Shown in pieces: positions 1 through 5,953 of a stretch of 8,884 nt of DNA. The notes under the pieces were generated by a model. The model was not told the origin of the DNA, made no database searches, and worked only from the letters and a program-made list of their open reading frames with translations. The translations under genes were made by a program, and so were the position numbers. The stretch lies in assembly GCA_903905685.1 (NCBI GenBank), contig CAIVHI010000317.1, positions 1 to 8,884 on the forward strand, read 5' to 3'. The DNA comes from an uncultured Bacteroidota bacterium. Its GTDB lineage: Bacteria > Bacteroidota > Bacteroidia > Chitinophagales > Chitinophagaceae. The number at the start of each line of letters is the position of its first letter. Positions within the stretch are counted from its first letter, which is position 1.

Positions 1-251
1 CCAAGTTTACGGTTACTTACAAGGATACCGAAATCCTATTGGCCAAAAAGGAGTTCGAACTGCTGTCGCTGTTGGCCTCCAAGCCCGGCCGCGTATTCCT
101 CCGAAACGAAATCCTGCAACGCGTATGGGGCACCGATGTCATAGTGGGAGACCGTACCATAGATGTGCATATCCGTAAAATCAGACAGAAATCCGGTATC
201 GACCTCATCACCACAGTAAAAGGAGTAGGATATAAATTCGAAATGGTGTAA
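1..251 (+). CDS. OmpR/PhoB-family response regulator, C-terminal DNA-binding domain (5' end cut by the window)
   Basis: This is the last 82 codons of a two-component response regulator; the reading frame is open from base 3 and stops with TAA at 249-251. What remains is a typical winged-helix output domain: a KKEFELLSLLASKPGRVFLR segment (first helices), then ILQRVWG, then the recognition helix DRTIDVHIRKIRQK, and the C-terminal beta hairpin ending TTVKGVGYKFE. These are hallmark positions of the Trans_reg_C domain of PhoB/OmpR proteins, which bind direct repeats at promoters once the receiver domain is phosphorylated. The receiver domain lies off the left edge. The stop is nine bases before the kinase start, so the two are almost certainly co-transcribed. 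The PhoR-like form of the partner suggests a PhoB-like phosphate regulator, but the DNA-binding domain alone cannot prove the stimulus. An apparent TTG start at 39 is only an internal Leu codon. Confidence 0.95.
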   Translation, partial: KFTVTYKDTEILLAKKEFELLSLLASKPGRVFLRNEILQRVWGTDVIVGDRTIDVHIRKIRQKSGIDLITTVKGVGYKFEMV

Positions 252-260
252 TTTGGTAGC

Positions 261-1319
261 ATGTCGTTACTGGACACCAAAAACCTTTCGCCAAGACTCC
301 TTTCCTTCATCACGGCACTCATCATTGCCACCGTCAATGCATTGTTGAGCTTGTTGCTTAGGCCGGTATGGTATATGCCGGTGCTGGTGTTCGTTTTCAC
401 GTTTGGCATCATCTATTTCCTGTATTTCTACACGCTCCAGCTGTTCATTTACCGGAAAATCAAAATCATCTACAAGTTCATTTACCAAATCAAGGCCACC
501 AAGAAGGAGGAGTTTTTCTACAAAAAGATTCTCCCCCAAAAGTCGGTGGAGGAGGTGCGCGACGACGTAGAAAAGTGGGCCATTAAGAGCACCAAGGAAA
601 TTGAAAACCTGAAGGCCAACGAGCAGTTCCGTAAGGAATTCCTCATGAACTTGGCCCATGAATTGCGTACGCCCATTTTTTCGATACAGGGCTATGTAGA
701 TACCCTGCTGGAAGGTGCCATCAACGATGACATGGTGAACCGCAAGTTCCTGTCGAATACGTCAAAAAGCATTGATAGGCTGGTGCGGTTGGTGGATGAC
801 CTCGACAGGATTTCAAAATTGGAATCGGGCCGGACTCCCATCATTCAGGAGTGTTTCCAGATACAGGACTTGATTAAGGACCTCTACGAAGAATTTTCCC
901 TGAAAGCGAAAGAGCGGAAAATAACGCTGTCGTTCAAAAAAGGCACCGAACGCCCCATCATGGTGTATGCCGATAAACAGAAAATAAAGCAGGTTCTGGC
1001 AAACCTCATAGAAAATGCCCTGAAATACAGCAACGAAAACTGCGTTGTGAATGCGGGATGTTATGAAGTTGACGAAAAGACGGTTTATATCGAGGTCTCA
1101 GACAATGGGCCGGGCATTCCTCCCGAACATTTACCCCGCATTTTCGAACGGTTTTATCGTGCCGACCGCAGCCGAAACCGCGATATTGGCGGTACCGGAC
1201 TGGGGCTGGCCATTGTAAAACACATTGTGGAAGCACACGGGCATACGGTAAACGTGCGGAGCACAGTTGGTGTAGGCTCGTCTTTCGGGTTCACATTGGA
1301 CAGTGAAAAGTCGGCATAG
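261..1319 (+). CDS. Sensor histidine kinase, compact two-helix PhoR-like type
   Basis: This 352-residue inner-membrane sensor kinase would phosphorylate the response regulator encoded just upstream. Two hydrophobic helices (about residues 13-34 and 38-62) are joined by only a few residues, so there is practically no periplasmic sensor domain. A basic, partly coiled linker (about 65-125) follows. The HisKA dimerisation domain has the H-box NLAHELRTPIFSIQGYV with phospho-acceptor His133. The ATPase domain has the N-box NLIENALKYSN (about 248-258), G1 box DNGPGIP (281-287), F-box FERFYR (295-300) and G2 box GTGLGLA (311-317), so all catalytic boxes are intact. The FSIQGYVDTLLEG stretch after the H-box resembles the PhoR-like kinases common in Bacteroidota, which is my reason for suspecting a phosphate-type signal; the stimulus is not proven. 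The ATG at 261 is chosen because it starts nine bases after the regulator stop and just before the first helix. It ends with TAG, showing TAG is a working stop codon here. Confidence 0.95.
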   Translation: MSLLDTKNLSPRLLSFITALIIATVNALLSLLLRPVWYMPVLVFVFTFGIIYFLYFYTLQLFIYRKIKIIYKFIYQIKATKKEEFFYKKILPQKSVEEVRDDVEKWAIKSTKEIENLKANEQFRKEFLMNLAHELRTPIFSIQGYVDTLLEGAINDDMVNRKFLSNTSKSIDRLVRLVDDLDRISKLESGRTPIIQECFQIQDLIKDLYEEFSLKAKERKITLSFKKGTERPIMVYADKQKIKQVLANLIENALKYSNENCVVNAGCYEVDEKTVYIEVSDNGPGIPPEHLPRIFERFYRADRSRNRDIGGTGLGLAIVKHIVEAHGHTVNVRSTVGVGSSFGFTLDSEKSA

Positions 1320-1328
1320 CTCCTTGGT

Positions 1329-1346
1329 CATCAACACGTGTTGATG
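1329..1346. terminator. Perfect 18-bp palindrome between convergent genes, possible bidirectional terminator
   Basis: The sequence CATCAACACGTGTTGATG is its own reverse complement and could fold into a nine-pair stem (with no spare loop bases unless the centre opens). It lies ten bases after the kinase stop and about 25 bases from the 3' end of the convergent antiporter gene, the usual place for a shared terminator. Only a short GGGTTT follows on the plus strand and no T-run follows on the minus strand, so termination would be weak. With CACGTG at its centre it could instead be a dimeric protein-binding site. Confidence 0.4.
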
Positions 1347-1370
1347 GGTTTACAATGGCGAATCAAAATT

Positions 1371-2696
1371 TCACTTTAACCGTTGCAGGTGCTCGGCCGT
1401 TTCGTCTGCCTGCGGTCCCGTTTTATATACCGCCACCCGCTGCGCACTGTATACGCCCGTATGTCCGCTGAAATAATAGGCTGTAAAACAGGCTATTGCG
1501 TAATACAGGATGTTCTCCCCGCCAAACAGCTCCACACCCATCAAGGTGCAGGCCAGTGGAGTGCTCGTGGCACCTGCAAATACCGCAATAAAGCCTAGGC
1601 CTGCAAAAAGGTCTACCGGCGCCCCACACAGCAACGCAAACGTATTGCCTAACGCTGCCCCCATAAAGAACAGCGGGGTGACCTCCCCGCCTTTGAAGCC
1701 CGTGCCCAACGTGACTGCCGTAAACACCAGCTTCCAGAGCCAACTCGAGCTTGTCACACCGCCATTATGAAAGGCATTGATTATGGAAATGCCGTTGGGA
1801 GATTTCGACAATACACCCAAGCCCAAGTAGTCGGTGGTGCCAACAAGTAGGGTGAGCAGGATGATGGCTATGCCGCCGCAAAACGGAATCAACCATTTGT
1901 GGCGGGAAGCGAAGCAGTTGGAGATCGCCTTTATTTGGTGTGAAATCGTTGCAAATCCATAGGCGGTCAGCCCGAAAGCAATGCCCGCCAAGGTAATTTT
2001 CACCAGTAGGGGGGCATCGCAATGCAAGTAGGGTAGGATTGCAGTGGCATTCGGGGTGCTGGAGATGTGGTAATGGGTGTGGTGGATGCCCCAAGCACTG
2101 CAAACCAAATCGGCAGACACCGCAGAAATGAGACAGGGTAGGAGGGCATCATACTTGATACGGCCAATGGCCAGTACCTCCAACGCAAACACGGCTCCTG
2201 TGAGCGGGGTGCCGAATACGGCTCCGAAACCGGCGGCGATGCCCGCCATCAACATGATTTTGATGTCGGCTTTGGATAGGCGGAACCAACGGCCCAGTAG
2301 GTTGGCCAATGCACCCCCCATCTGTACGGCGGTGCCCTCCCTCCCGGCCGAGCCACCGAATAGGTGGGTAACCAGTGTAGTGAGCAGCACCAACGGAGCC
2401 ATCCGTACCGGTACACCGCCGCCCGGTTGGTGAATTTCATCTACGATGAGGTTGTTCCCCGCCTCGGCATTCTTGCCGGCAAACTTATAGGCGAAGTGGA
2501 TGGCGACACCCACCATGGGCAACAGGTAGAGCAACCATTCGTGCCCCCACCTTAATTGCGTAACCTCATCAAGCAGCCAGAGGAAAAGCGCCACAGATGA
2601 CCCAACCGTTATAGCAATGGGTGCCACCAAAATCGTCCACTTCAAAAGGTGGATGCCGATGCCGATTTGTTCGAATTTGGATTTGACTTTATTCAT
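1371..2696 (-). CDS. CLC-type fluoride/proton antiporter (CLC-F subclass)
   Basis: This 441-residue polytopic membrane protein of the CLC family probably exports fluoride from the cytoplasm in exchange for protons. The gating-glutamate motif reads GREGT (Glu120) in FGGSAGREGTAVQMGG, rather than the GREGP of ordinary chloride CLCs. The region that carries the central serine (GSGIP) in canonical CLCs reads AGNNLIVDEIH, with Asn81 or Asn82 at the ion site. A later motif is GFKGGEVTPLFFMGAALGN (about 333-351), and a C-terminal Tyr416 in GVYSAQRV aligns with the central tyrosine of canonical CLCs. GREGT and GFKGGEVTP are features I know from fluoride-specific CLCs, and an Asn at the ion site is recalled for one of their two subclades. 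The fluoride riboswitch directly upstream independently supports the assignment. The ATG at 2696 is preferred to the in-frame TTG at 2708, because the ATG gives a standard start and leaves the regulatory leader free. The stop is TGA. It forms a single-gene unit convergent with the kinase. Confidence 0.93.
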   Translation of the reverse strand: MNKVKSKFEQIGIGIHLLKWTILVAPIAITVGSSVALFLWLLDEVTQLRWGHEWLLYLLPMVGVAIHFAYKFAGKNAEAGNNLIVDEIHQPGGGVPVRMAPLVLLTTLVTHLFGGSAGREGTAVQMGGALANLLGRWFRLSKADIKIMLMAGIAAGFGAVFGTPLTGAVFALEVLAIGRIKYDALLPCLISAVSADLVCSAWGIHHTHYHISSTPNATAILPYLHCDAPLLVKITLAGIAFGLTAYGFATISHQIKAISNCFASRHKWLIPFCGGIAIILLTLLVGTTDYLGLGVLSKSPNGISIINAFHNGGVTSSSWLWKLVFTAVTLGTGFKGGEVTPLFFMGAALGNTFALLCGAPVDLFAGLGFIAVFAGATSTPLACTLMGVELFGGENILYYAIACFTAYYFSGHTGVYSAQRVAVYKTGPQADETAEHLQRLK

Positions 2697-2715
2697 ACCT
2701 GCAAACAAGCGCTGT

Positions 2716-2732
2716 GACGGCCGGTGGCCGTC
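2716..2732 (-). promoter_or_regulatory. GC-rich hairpin in the expression platform of the fluoride riboswitch
   Basis: On the minus strand GACGGCC-ACC-GGCCGTC forms a seven-pair perfect stem with a three-base loop, between the aptamer and the antiporter ATG (20 bases from it). No U-run follows, so it is not a classical intrinsic terminator. It may be a constitutive spacer helix, or part of a switch that controls ribosome access. A second possible element is CCTGC at the 3' end of the aptamer (2744-2748), which is complementary to GCAGG (2698-2702) just ahead of the ATG. Confidence 0.5.
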
Positions 2733-2741
2733 GGTTAAGTT

Positions 2742-2795
2742 GTGCAGGCGCCATCAGCTTTTGCAAGCGGTTGGGGAGGGAAGACACCATTTCCC
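2742..2795 (-). ncRNA. Fluoride riboswitch (crcB motif) in the leader of the CLC-F gene
   Basis: Read on the minus strand, the 54 bases fold as the fluoride aptamer. P1 is GGGAA (2795-2791) with TTCCC (2782-2778), closing an eight-base loop ATGGTGTC. Within it GGTGTC (2788-2783) pairs as a pseudoknot with GGCGCC (2752-2747), with two G-U pairs. A second stem, GCTT/AAGC (2768-2765 and 2760-2757), is capped by a GCAA tetraloop. The conserved words AACCGC and GCTGATGGCGCCTGC are present in the right order and spacing. This RNA class binds fluoride through magnesium ions and switches on fluoride exporters; here it precedes a CLC-F gene, its classical partner. The aptamer ends about 45 bases before the start codon. 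Confidence 0.94.
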
Positions 2796-2825
2796 GGTGA
2801 TGCGGCCGTGAAAGCCAATCAAGCG

Positions 2826-2833
2826 CAAAGGTA
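2826..2833 (-). promoter_or_regulatory. Bacteroidota -7 promoter element for the riboswitch/CLC-F transcript
   Basis: The minus strand reads TACCTTTG, an exact match to the TAnnTTTG -7 element used by the primary sigma factor of Bacteroidota. It lies about 30 bases upstream of the aptamer, the distance expected if transcription begins shortly before the riboswitch. I do not see a clear -33 TTG at 19-21 bases, so strength is uncertain. The same eight-mer appears in front of the gene at 7729. Confidence 0.6.
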
Positions 2834-2901
2834 GTGAGTTATAACTATTCTGTTGATGTTGGGCATTAAAAATCGGGCAAAGGCGGCTAAGCAACTCCGA
2901 T

Positions 2902-2939
2902 AAAAAAAGCTATAGGCCACCCACCGGGCGGCCTATAGC
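2902..2939 (-). terminator. Intrinsic terminator of cphA
   Basis: On the minus strand, 18 bases after the cphA stop, GCTATAGGCC and GGCCTATAGC form a perfect ten-pair stem (2930-2939 with 2909-2918). Inside it is a further three-pair CCC/GGG stem around a three-base loop, separated by one mismatch. Seven T follow directly (2908-2902). This is a complete rho-independent terminator that ends the cphA transcript before the antiporter unit, so the antiporter depends on its own promoter. Confidence 0.93.
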
Positions 2940-2957
2940 ATCAATTTACAGGACGAC

Positions 2958-5579
2958 TTATTTCGAAGGATGCTCTTCCATGGCTTTGTAATGTTTTATT
3001 TGGTCCAAAGCATCGGGTACCACATCGCTGGTAATTACGATGAAGCTGTCCTTTGTGGCGTTCTTCATGGCGTAGTCTATGGCTTCGCTCTCCTTTTTGA
3101 TGACCACAATCTTCTTGCCGGTATCGATATTGTGGATGCCGCGCGTCATAAGGTCTATGATTTCCTGCTCGGAGCGGCCGCGCAGGTTCTTATCCTGACG
3201 AATGATGATTTCGTCGAAGATTTTGGCTGCGGCCTCACCCAGCGAGATGATGTCTTCATCGCGGCGGTCGCCCACGCCGGCAATGATGCCCACCTTGGGT
3301 GATGCGTCCACCGAGCGCACGTACTTGCCAATGGCGTTCAGGCCGTGTGTGTTGTGTGCATAATCTATCATGACGGTGAAGTTGCGGAAGTGGAACAGGT
3401 TCATGCGGCCCGGCGTGAGTGCGGGAGACGGCAGGAAGCTTTGCAAGGCCAGCCTGATATCCTCGGTTTTGAAATCCTGAACATAAGTGGCCAGCACCGC
3501 CGCCAGTACGTTGGCGATGTTGAACTCTGCCATGCCCGAGAACGTGAGCGGGATGTTGTCCACCTTCTCCACCCTTATTTTCCAAGTCCCTTTTTGGATG
3601 GTGACATAGCCGTTTTCATATACCGCTGCAATGCCGCCCTTGGCGCAATGGCGCTTTACGCGCTCGTTGTCTTCCTTAAGGGAGAACAACGCGATTTTGC
3701 AGGTCAAATCTTTATGCATTTCATACACCAAGTCGTCGTCGGCATTCAATATCGAATAGCCCTCCGGGAAAACCGTGTGGGCCACAACCGCCTTCACCTT
3801 GGCCAGTTTTTCTATGCTGTCGATGCCGCTCAACCCAATGTGGTCTTCGGCCACATTGGTGATGACCGCAACGTCGCAATGGTGGAAGCCCAAGCCGGCC
3901 CTCAGTATGCCTCCGCGCGCGCATTCCAGTACCGCATAGTTTACGGTGGGGTCTTTCAAGATGAACTCTGCCGACACCGGCCCGGTGCAGTCGCCCTTCA
4001 TCATCAATTGGTTCTGTATATACACACCGTCGGTGGTGGTGTAGCCCACCTTGTAGCCCATCTGCTTCACGATGTGGGCAATGAGGCGCGTGGTGGTAGT
4101 CTTACCGTTGGTGCCCGATATGGCTATAATCGGTATCCGTGCCGACGACCCCGGAGGGTAGAGCATGTCTATCACCGGCTCGGCCACATTGCGGGGCAGA
4201 CCCTCGGTGGGGTCCAAGTGCATCCGGAATCCCGGTGCTGCATTTACCTCCAGCACCGCACCGCCGTTTTCCACAACTGGCGTGGAGAGGTCTGACGCCA
4301 TGATGTCGATACCGCAAATGTTCAGGCCAATGATGCGCGCTATGCGCTCACACATAAATATATTGGTGGGGTGAACGAAATCCGTCACGTCGGTTGCCGT
4401 GCCGCCCGTGCTGAGGTTGGCCGTGGGTTTGAGCCACAGTTCCTCACCTGCAGCCGGAATGGTGTCCAGGGTATAGTTTTTCTTGGCCAGCATGTCCATC
4501 GTGAAGGCATCCACCTTGATGGCGGTCAGCACCTTTTCGTGGCCGTAGCCGCGGCGGGGGTCGCTGTTTACCTTGTCTATCAGTTGCTGCACCGTGTGGA
4601 TGCCGTCCCCCGTCACAGCGGCGGGAGTGCGCAGCGCGGCCGCTACAAACTTGTAGTTGATGACCAGCACGCGGAAGTCGCGGCCGGTGATGAATTTTTC
4701 GCAAATCACGCTCCTCCCATACACCTTGGCAGCTTTGAGGCCGGCCACGGCATCTTCCCATGTGCGGATGTTGGTGGTGGCGCCCTTGCCGTGGTTGCCG
4801 TTCACGGGCTTCGTCACTATGGGGTAGCCTATTTTGTTGATGACCCCGAGGAGGTCGTCTTCGTCATATACTATCCGTCCGCGGGGCACGGGTATTTCTG
4901 CTGCCTCCAGCAGGTTTTTGGTTTCTTCTTTATCGCAGGCAATTTCAACGGCAATGCTGCCCGTAGTGCTGGCAATCGTGGCCTGCACCCGCTGTTGGTT
5001 CACGCCATAGCCCAACTGCACCAGCGAGTGGCGGTTGAGGCGGATGTAGGGGATTTTGCGCTTGATGGCTTCCTCCACTATGGACCCCGTGCTTGGGCCA
5101 AGGCGCTCTTCCTCGCGAATTTCGCGGAGGGTTTGGATGTCAGCCTCCAAATCGTAAGGCTGATTGTCGGCCAAGGCCTGCGCTATGCGCACTGCCGCCT
5201 TCGCCGTATAGATACCGGCCTTGGCTTCCTGATAGGAAAATACGACATGGTAAATACCCGGGTCCTTGGTTTCGCGGGTACGCCCGAAGCCGGTATCCAT
5301 GCCGGCGAGGGTTTGGAGTTCCAACGCGATGTGTTCAATAACGTGCCCCATCCAAGTGCCTTCGGTCACCCGGTTGAAAAAGCCGCCCGGTGCCGATTCC
5401 GAACAACGGTGTTCGTAGAGCGACGGCATCATACCCGACAACCGCTCCAGAAAACCCGGAATCTTGTCGGTGGGCCTTTGTTCCATTTCCTCCAAATCGA
5501 GCAGCATCACAATGAGTTTGTGGCGGTTTACGGACCAATAGTTGGGCCCGTTCATCGGCTTGATGTCCAATATCTTCAT
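2958..5579 (-). CDS. cphA: Cyanophycin synthetase (CphA1)
   Basis: This cytoplasmic enzyme builds cyanophycin, a poly-aspartate chain with arginine on each side chain, an insoluble nitrogen and carbon store; each addition uses ATP. The product is 873 residues, the usual CphA1 length. The N domain begins MKILDIKPMNGPNYWS and contains GHVIEH (His79, Glu82, His83). GPSTGSIVEEA (161-171) leads into the ATP-grasp domain, which adds aspartate: TKPVNGNHGKGATTNI (256-271) and EVNAAPGFRMH (444-454). The Mur-ligase-like domain, which adds arginine, has P-loop GTNGKTTTTR (489-498), GGILRAGLGF (about 556-565), DHIGL (579-583), TPGRMN (722-727) and DYAHN (739-743). No key motif is missing. The frame is open upstream to 5750, but the ATG at 5579 starts exactly at the conserved MKIL sequence, and the extra 57 residues do not look like CphA. 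The stop is TAA. No cyanophycinase or isoaspartyl dipeptidase gene lies next to it in this window. Confidence 0.97.
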   Translation of the reverse strand: MKILDIKPMNGPNYWSVNRHKLIVMLLDLEEMEQRPTDKIPGFLERLSGMMPSLYEHRCSESAPGGFFNRVTEGTWMGHVIEHIALELQTLAGMDTGFGRTRETKDPGIYHVVFSYQEAKAGIYTAKAAVRIAQALADNQPYDLEADIQTLREIREEERLGPSTGSIVEEAIKRKIPYIRLNRHSLVQLGYGVNQQRVQATIASTTGSIAVEIACDKEETKNLLEAAEIPVPRGRIVYDEDDLLGVINKIGYPIVTKPVNGNHGKGATTNIRTWEDAVAGLKAAKVYGRSVICEKFITGRDFRVLVINYKFVAAALRTPAAVTGDGIHTVQQLIDKVNSDPRRGYGHEKVLTAIKVDAFTMDMLAKKNYTLDTIPAAGEELWLKPTANLSTGGTATDVTDFVHPTNIFMCERIARIIGLNICGIDIMASDLSTPVVENGGAVLEVNAAPGFRMHLDPTEGLPRNVAEPVIDMLYPPGSSARIPIIAISGTNGKTTTTRLIAHIVKQMGYKVGYTTTDGVYIQNQLMMKGDCTGPVSAEFILKDPTVNYAVLECARGGILRAGLGFHHCDVAVITNVAEDHIGLSGIDSIEKLAKVKAVVAHTVFPEGYSILNADDDLVYEMHKDLTCKIALFSLKEDNERVKRHCAKGGIAAVYENGYVTIQKGTWKIRVEKVDNIPLTFSGMAEFNIANVLAAVLATYVQDFKTEDIRLALQSFLPSPALTPGRMNLFHFRNFTVMIDYAHNTHGLNAIGKYVRSVDASPKVGIIAGVGDRRDEDIISLGEAAAKIFDEIIIRQDKNLRGRSEQEIIDLMTRGIHNIDTGKKIVVIKKESEAIDYAMKNATKDSFIVITSDVVPDALDQIKHYKAMEEHPSK

Positions 5580-5953
5580 ATCCCGTTGAATTTTTAGATT
5601 ACAAGATAGGGAAGTTTTGTTGAAACGAGCAATCGGGAGAATTTTTTTTGCAGCCGCCGGGTATCTCGCGGCGGGAGTTTCGATGCCCGTTACCTGTTTT
5701 GACTTCGGTAGGGACATTGCAACCTGCATAGCCCCTTCCCAACGACTCAATCGAGAAATCCTGGAAAACCCATGTCGTTTAGGCTACCTGACGGTTGTGT
5801 TTTTCGGTAGGCTATGTTGACATGTAGGGTTGGGTAGTTGAGGTGGGCGATTATTTTCCTGGAAGATTTGGAAATTCCAAAATTTAGGCTAAACTTTAAC
5901 ATAGCAATTCGAAAGTCAAATAAACCAACGTATTAAACGGCATCACTACGCAA
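5580..5953. other. Gene-poor gap between divergent cphA and the T9SS gene remnant
   Basis: I see no convincing gene here; short open frames lack family features. Reading leftward into cphA, TATCTTG (minus strand, 5608-5602) is an imperfect -7 element about 22 bases from the cphA ATG and is the best promoter candidate. CCGCCG and CGGCGG (5654-5659 and 5669-5674) can form a six-pair hairpin with a nine-base loop, without a following T-run. The seven-mer TAGGCTA occurs three times (5780-5786, 5808-5814, 5885-5891), and TTCGGTAGG twice (5704-5712, 5803-5811). Base composition changes from AT-rich to GC-rich coding-like sequence near 5935, which marks the left edge of the gene remnant. Confidence 0.5.

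Noticed and set aside
2697..2708. TTG start for the CLC-F gene, adding four residues
   Set aside because: The ATG at 2696 is a normal start; the TTG would place coding sequence in the riboswitch expression platform.
4371..5597. A 408-codon open frame on the plus strand across cphA
   Set aside because: It lies wholly antisense to conserved cphA coding sequence, has no family features, and arises from the GC-biased third positions of cphA. The 316-codon frame at 3345-4295 is rejected for the same reason.
5654..5674. GC-rich hairpin as a terminator
   Set aside because: No T-run follows on either strand; the run of T lies on the wrong side for the plus strand and reads as A on the minus strand.
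5580..5750. Upstream start of cphA at 5750
   Set aside because: The additional 57 residues do not resemble CphA, and the conserved family start MKILDI coincides with ATG 5579.
5780..5891. Three copies of TAGGCTA as a CRISPR or iteron array
   Set aside because: The unit is only seven bases and the spacing is irregular (28 and 77 bases), which fits chance or weak regulatory sites better.
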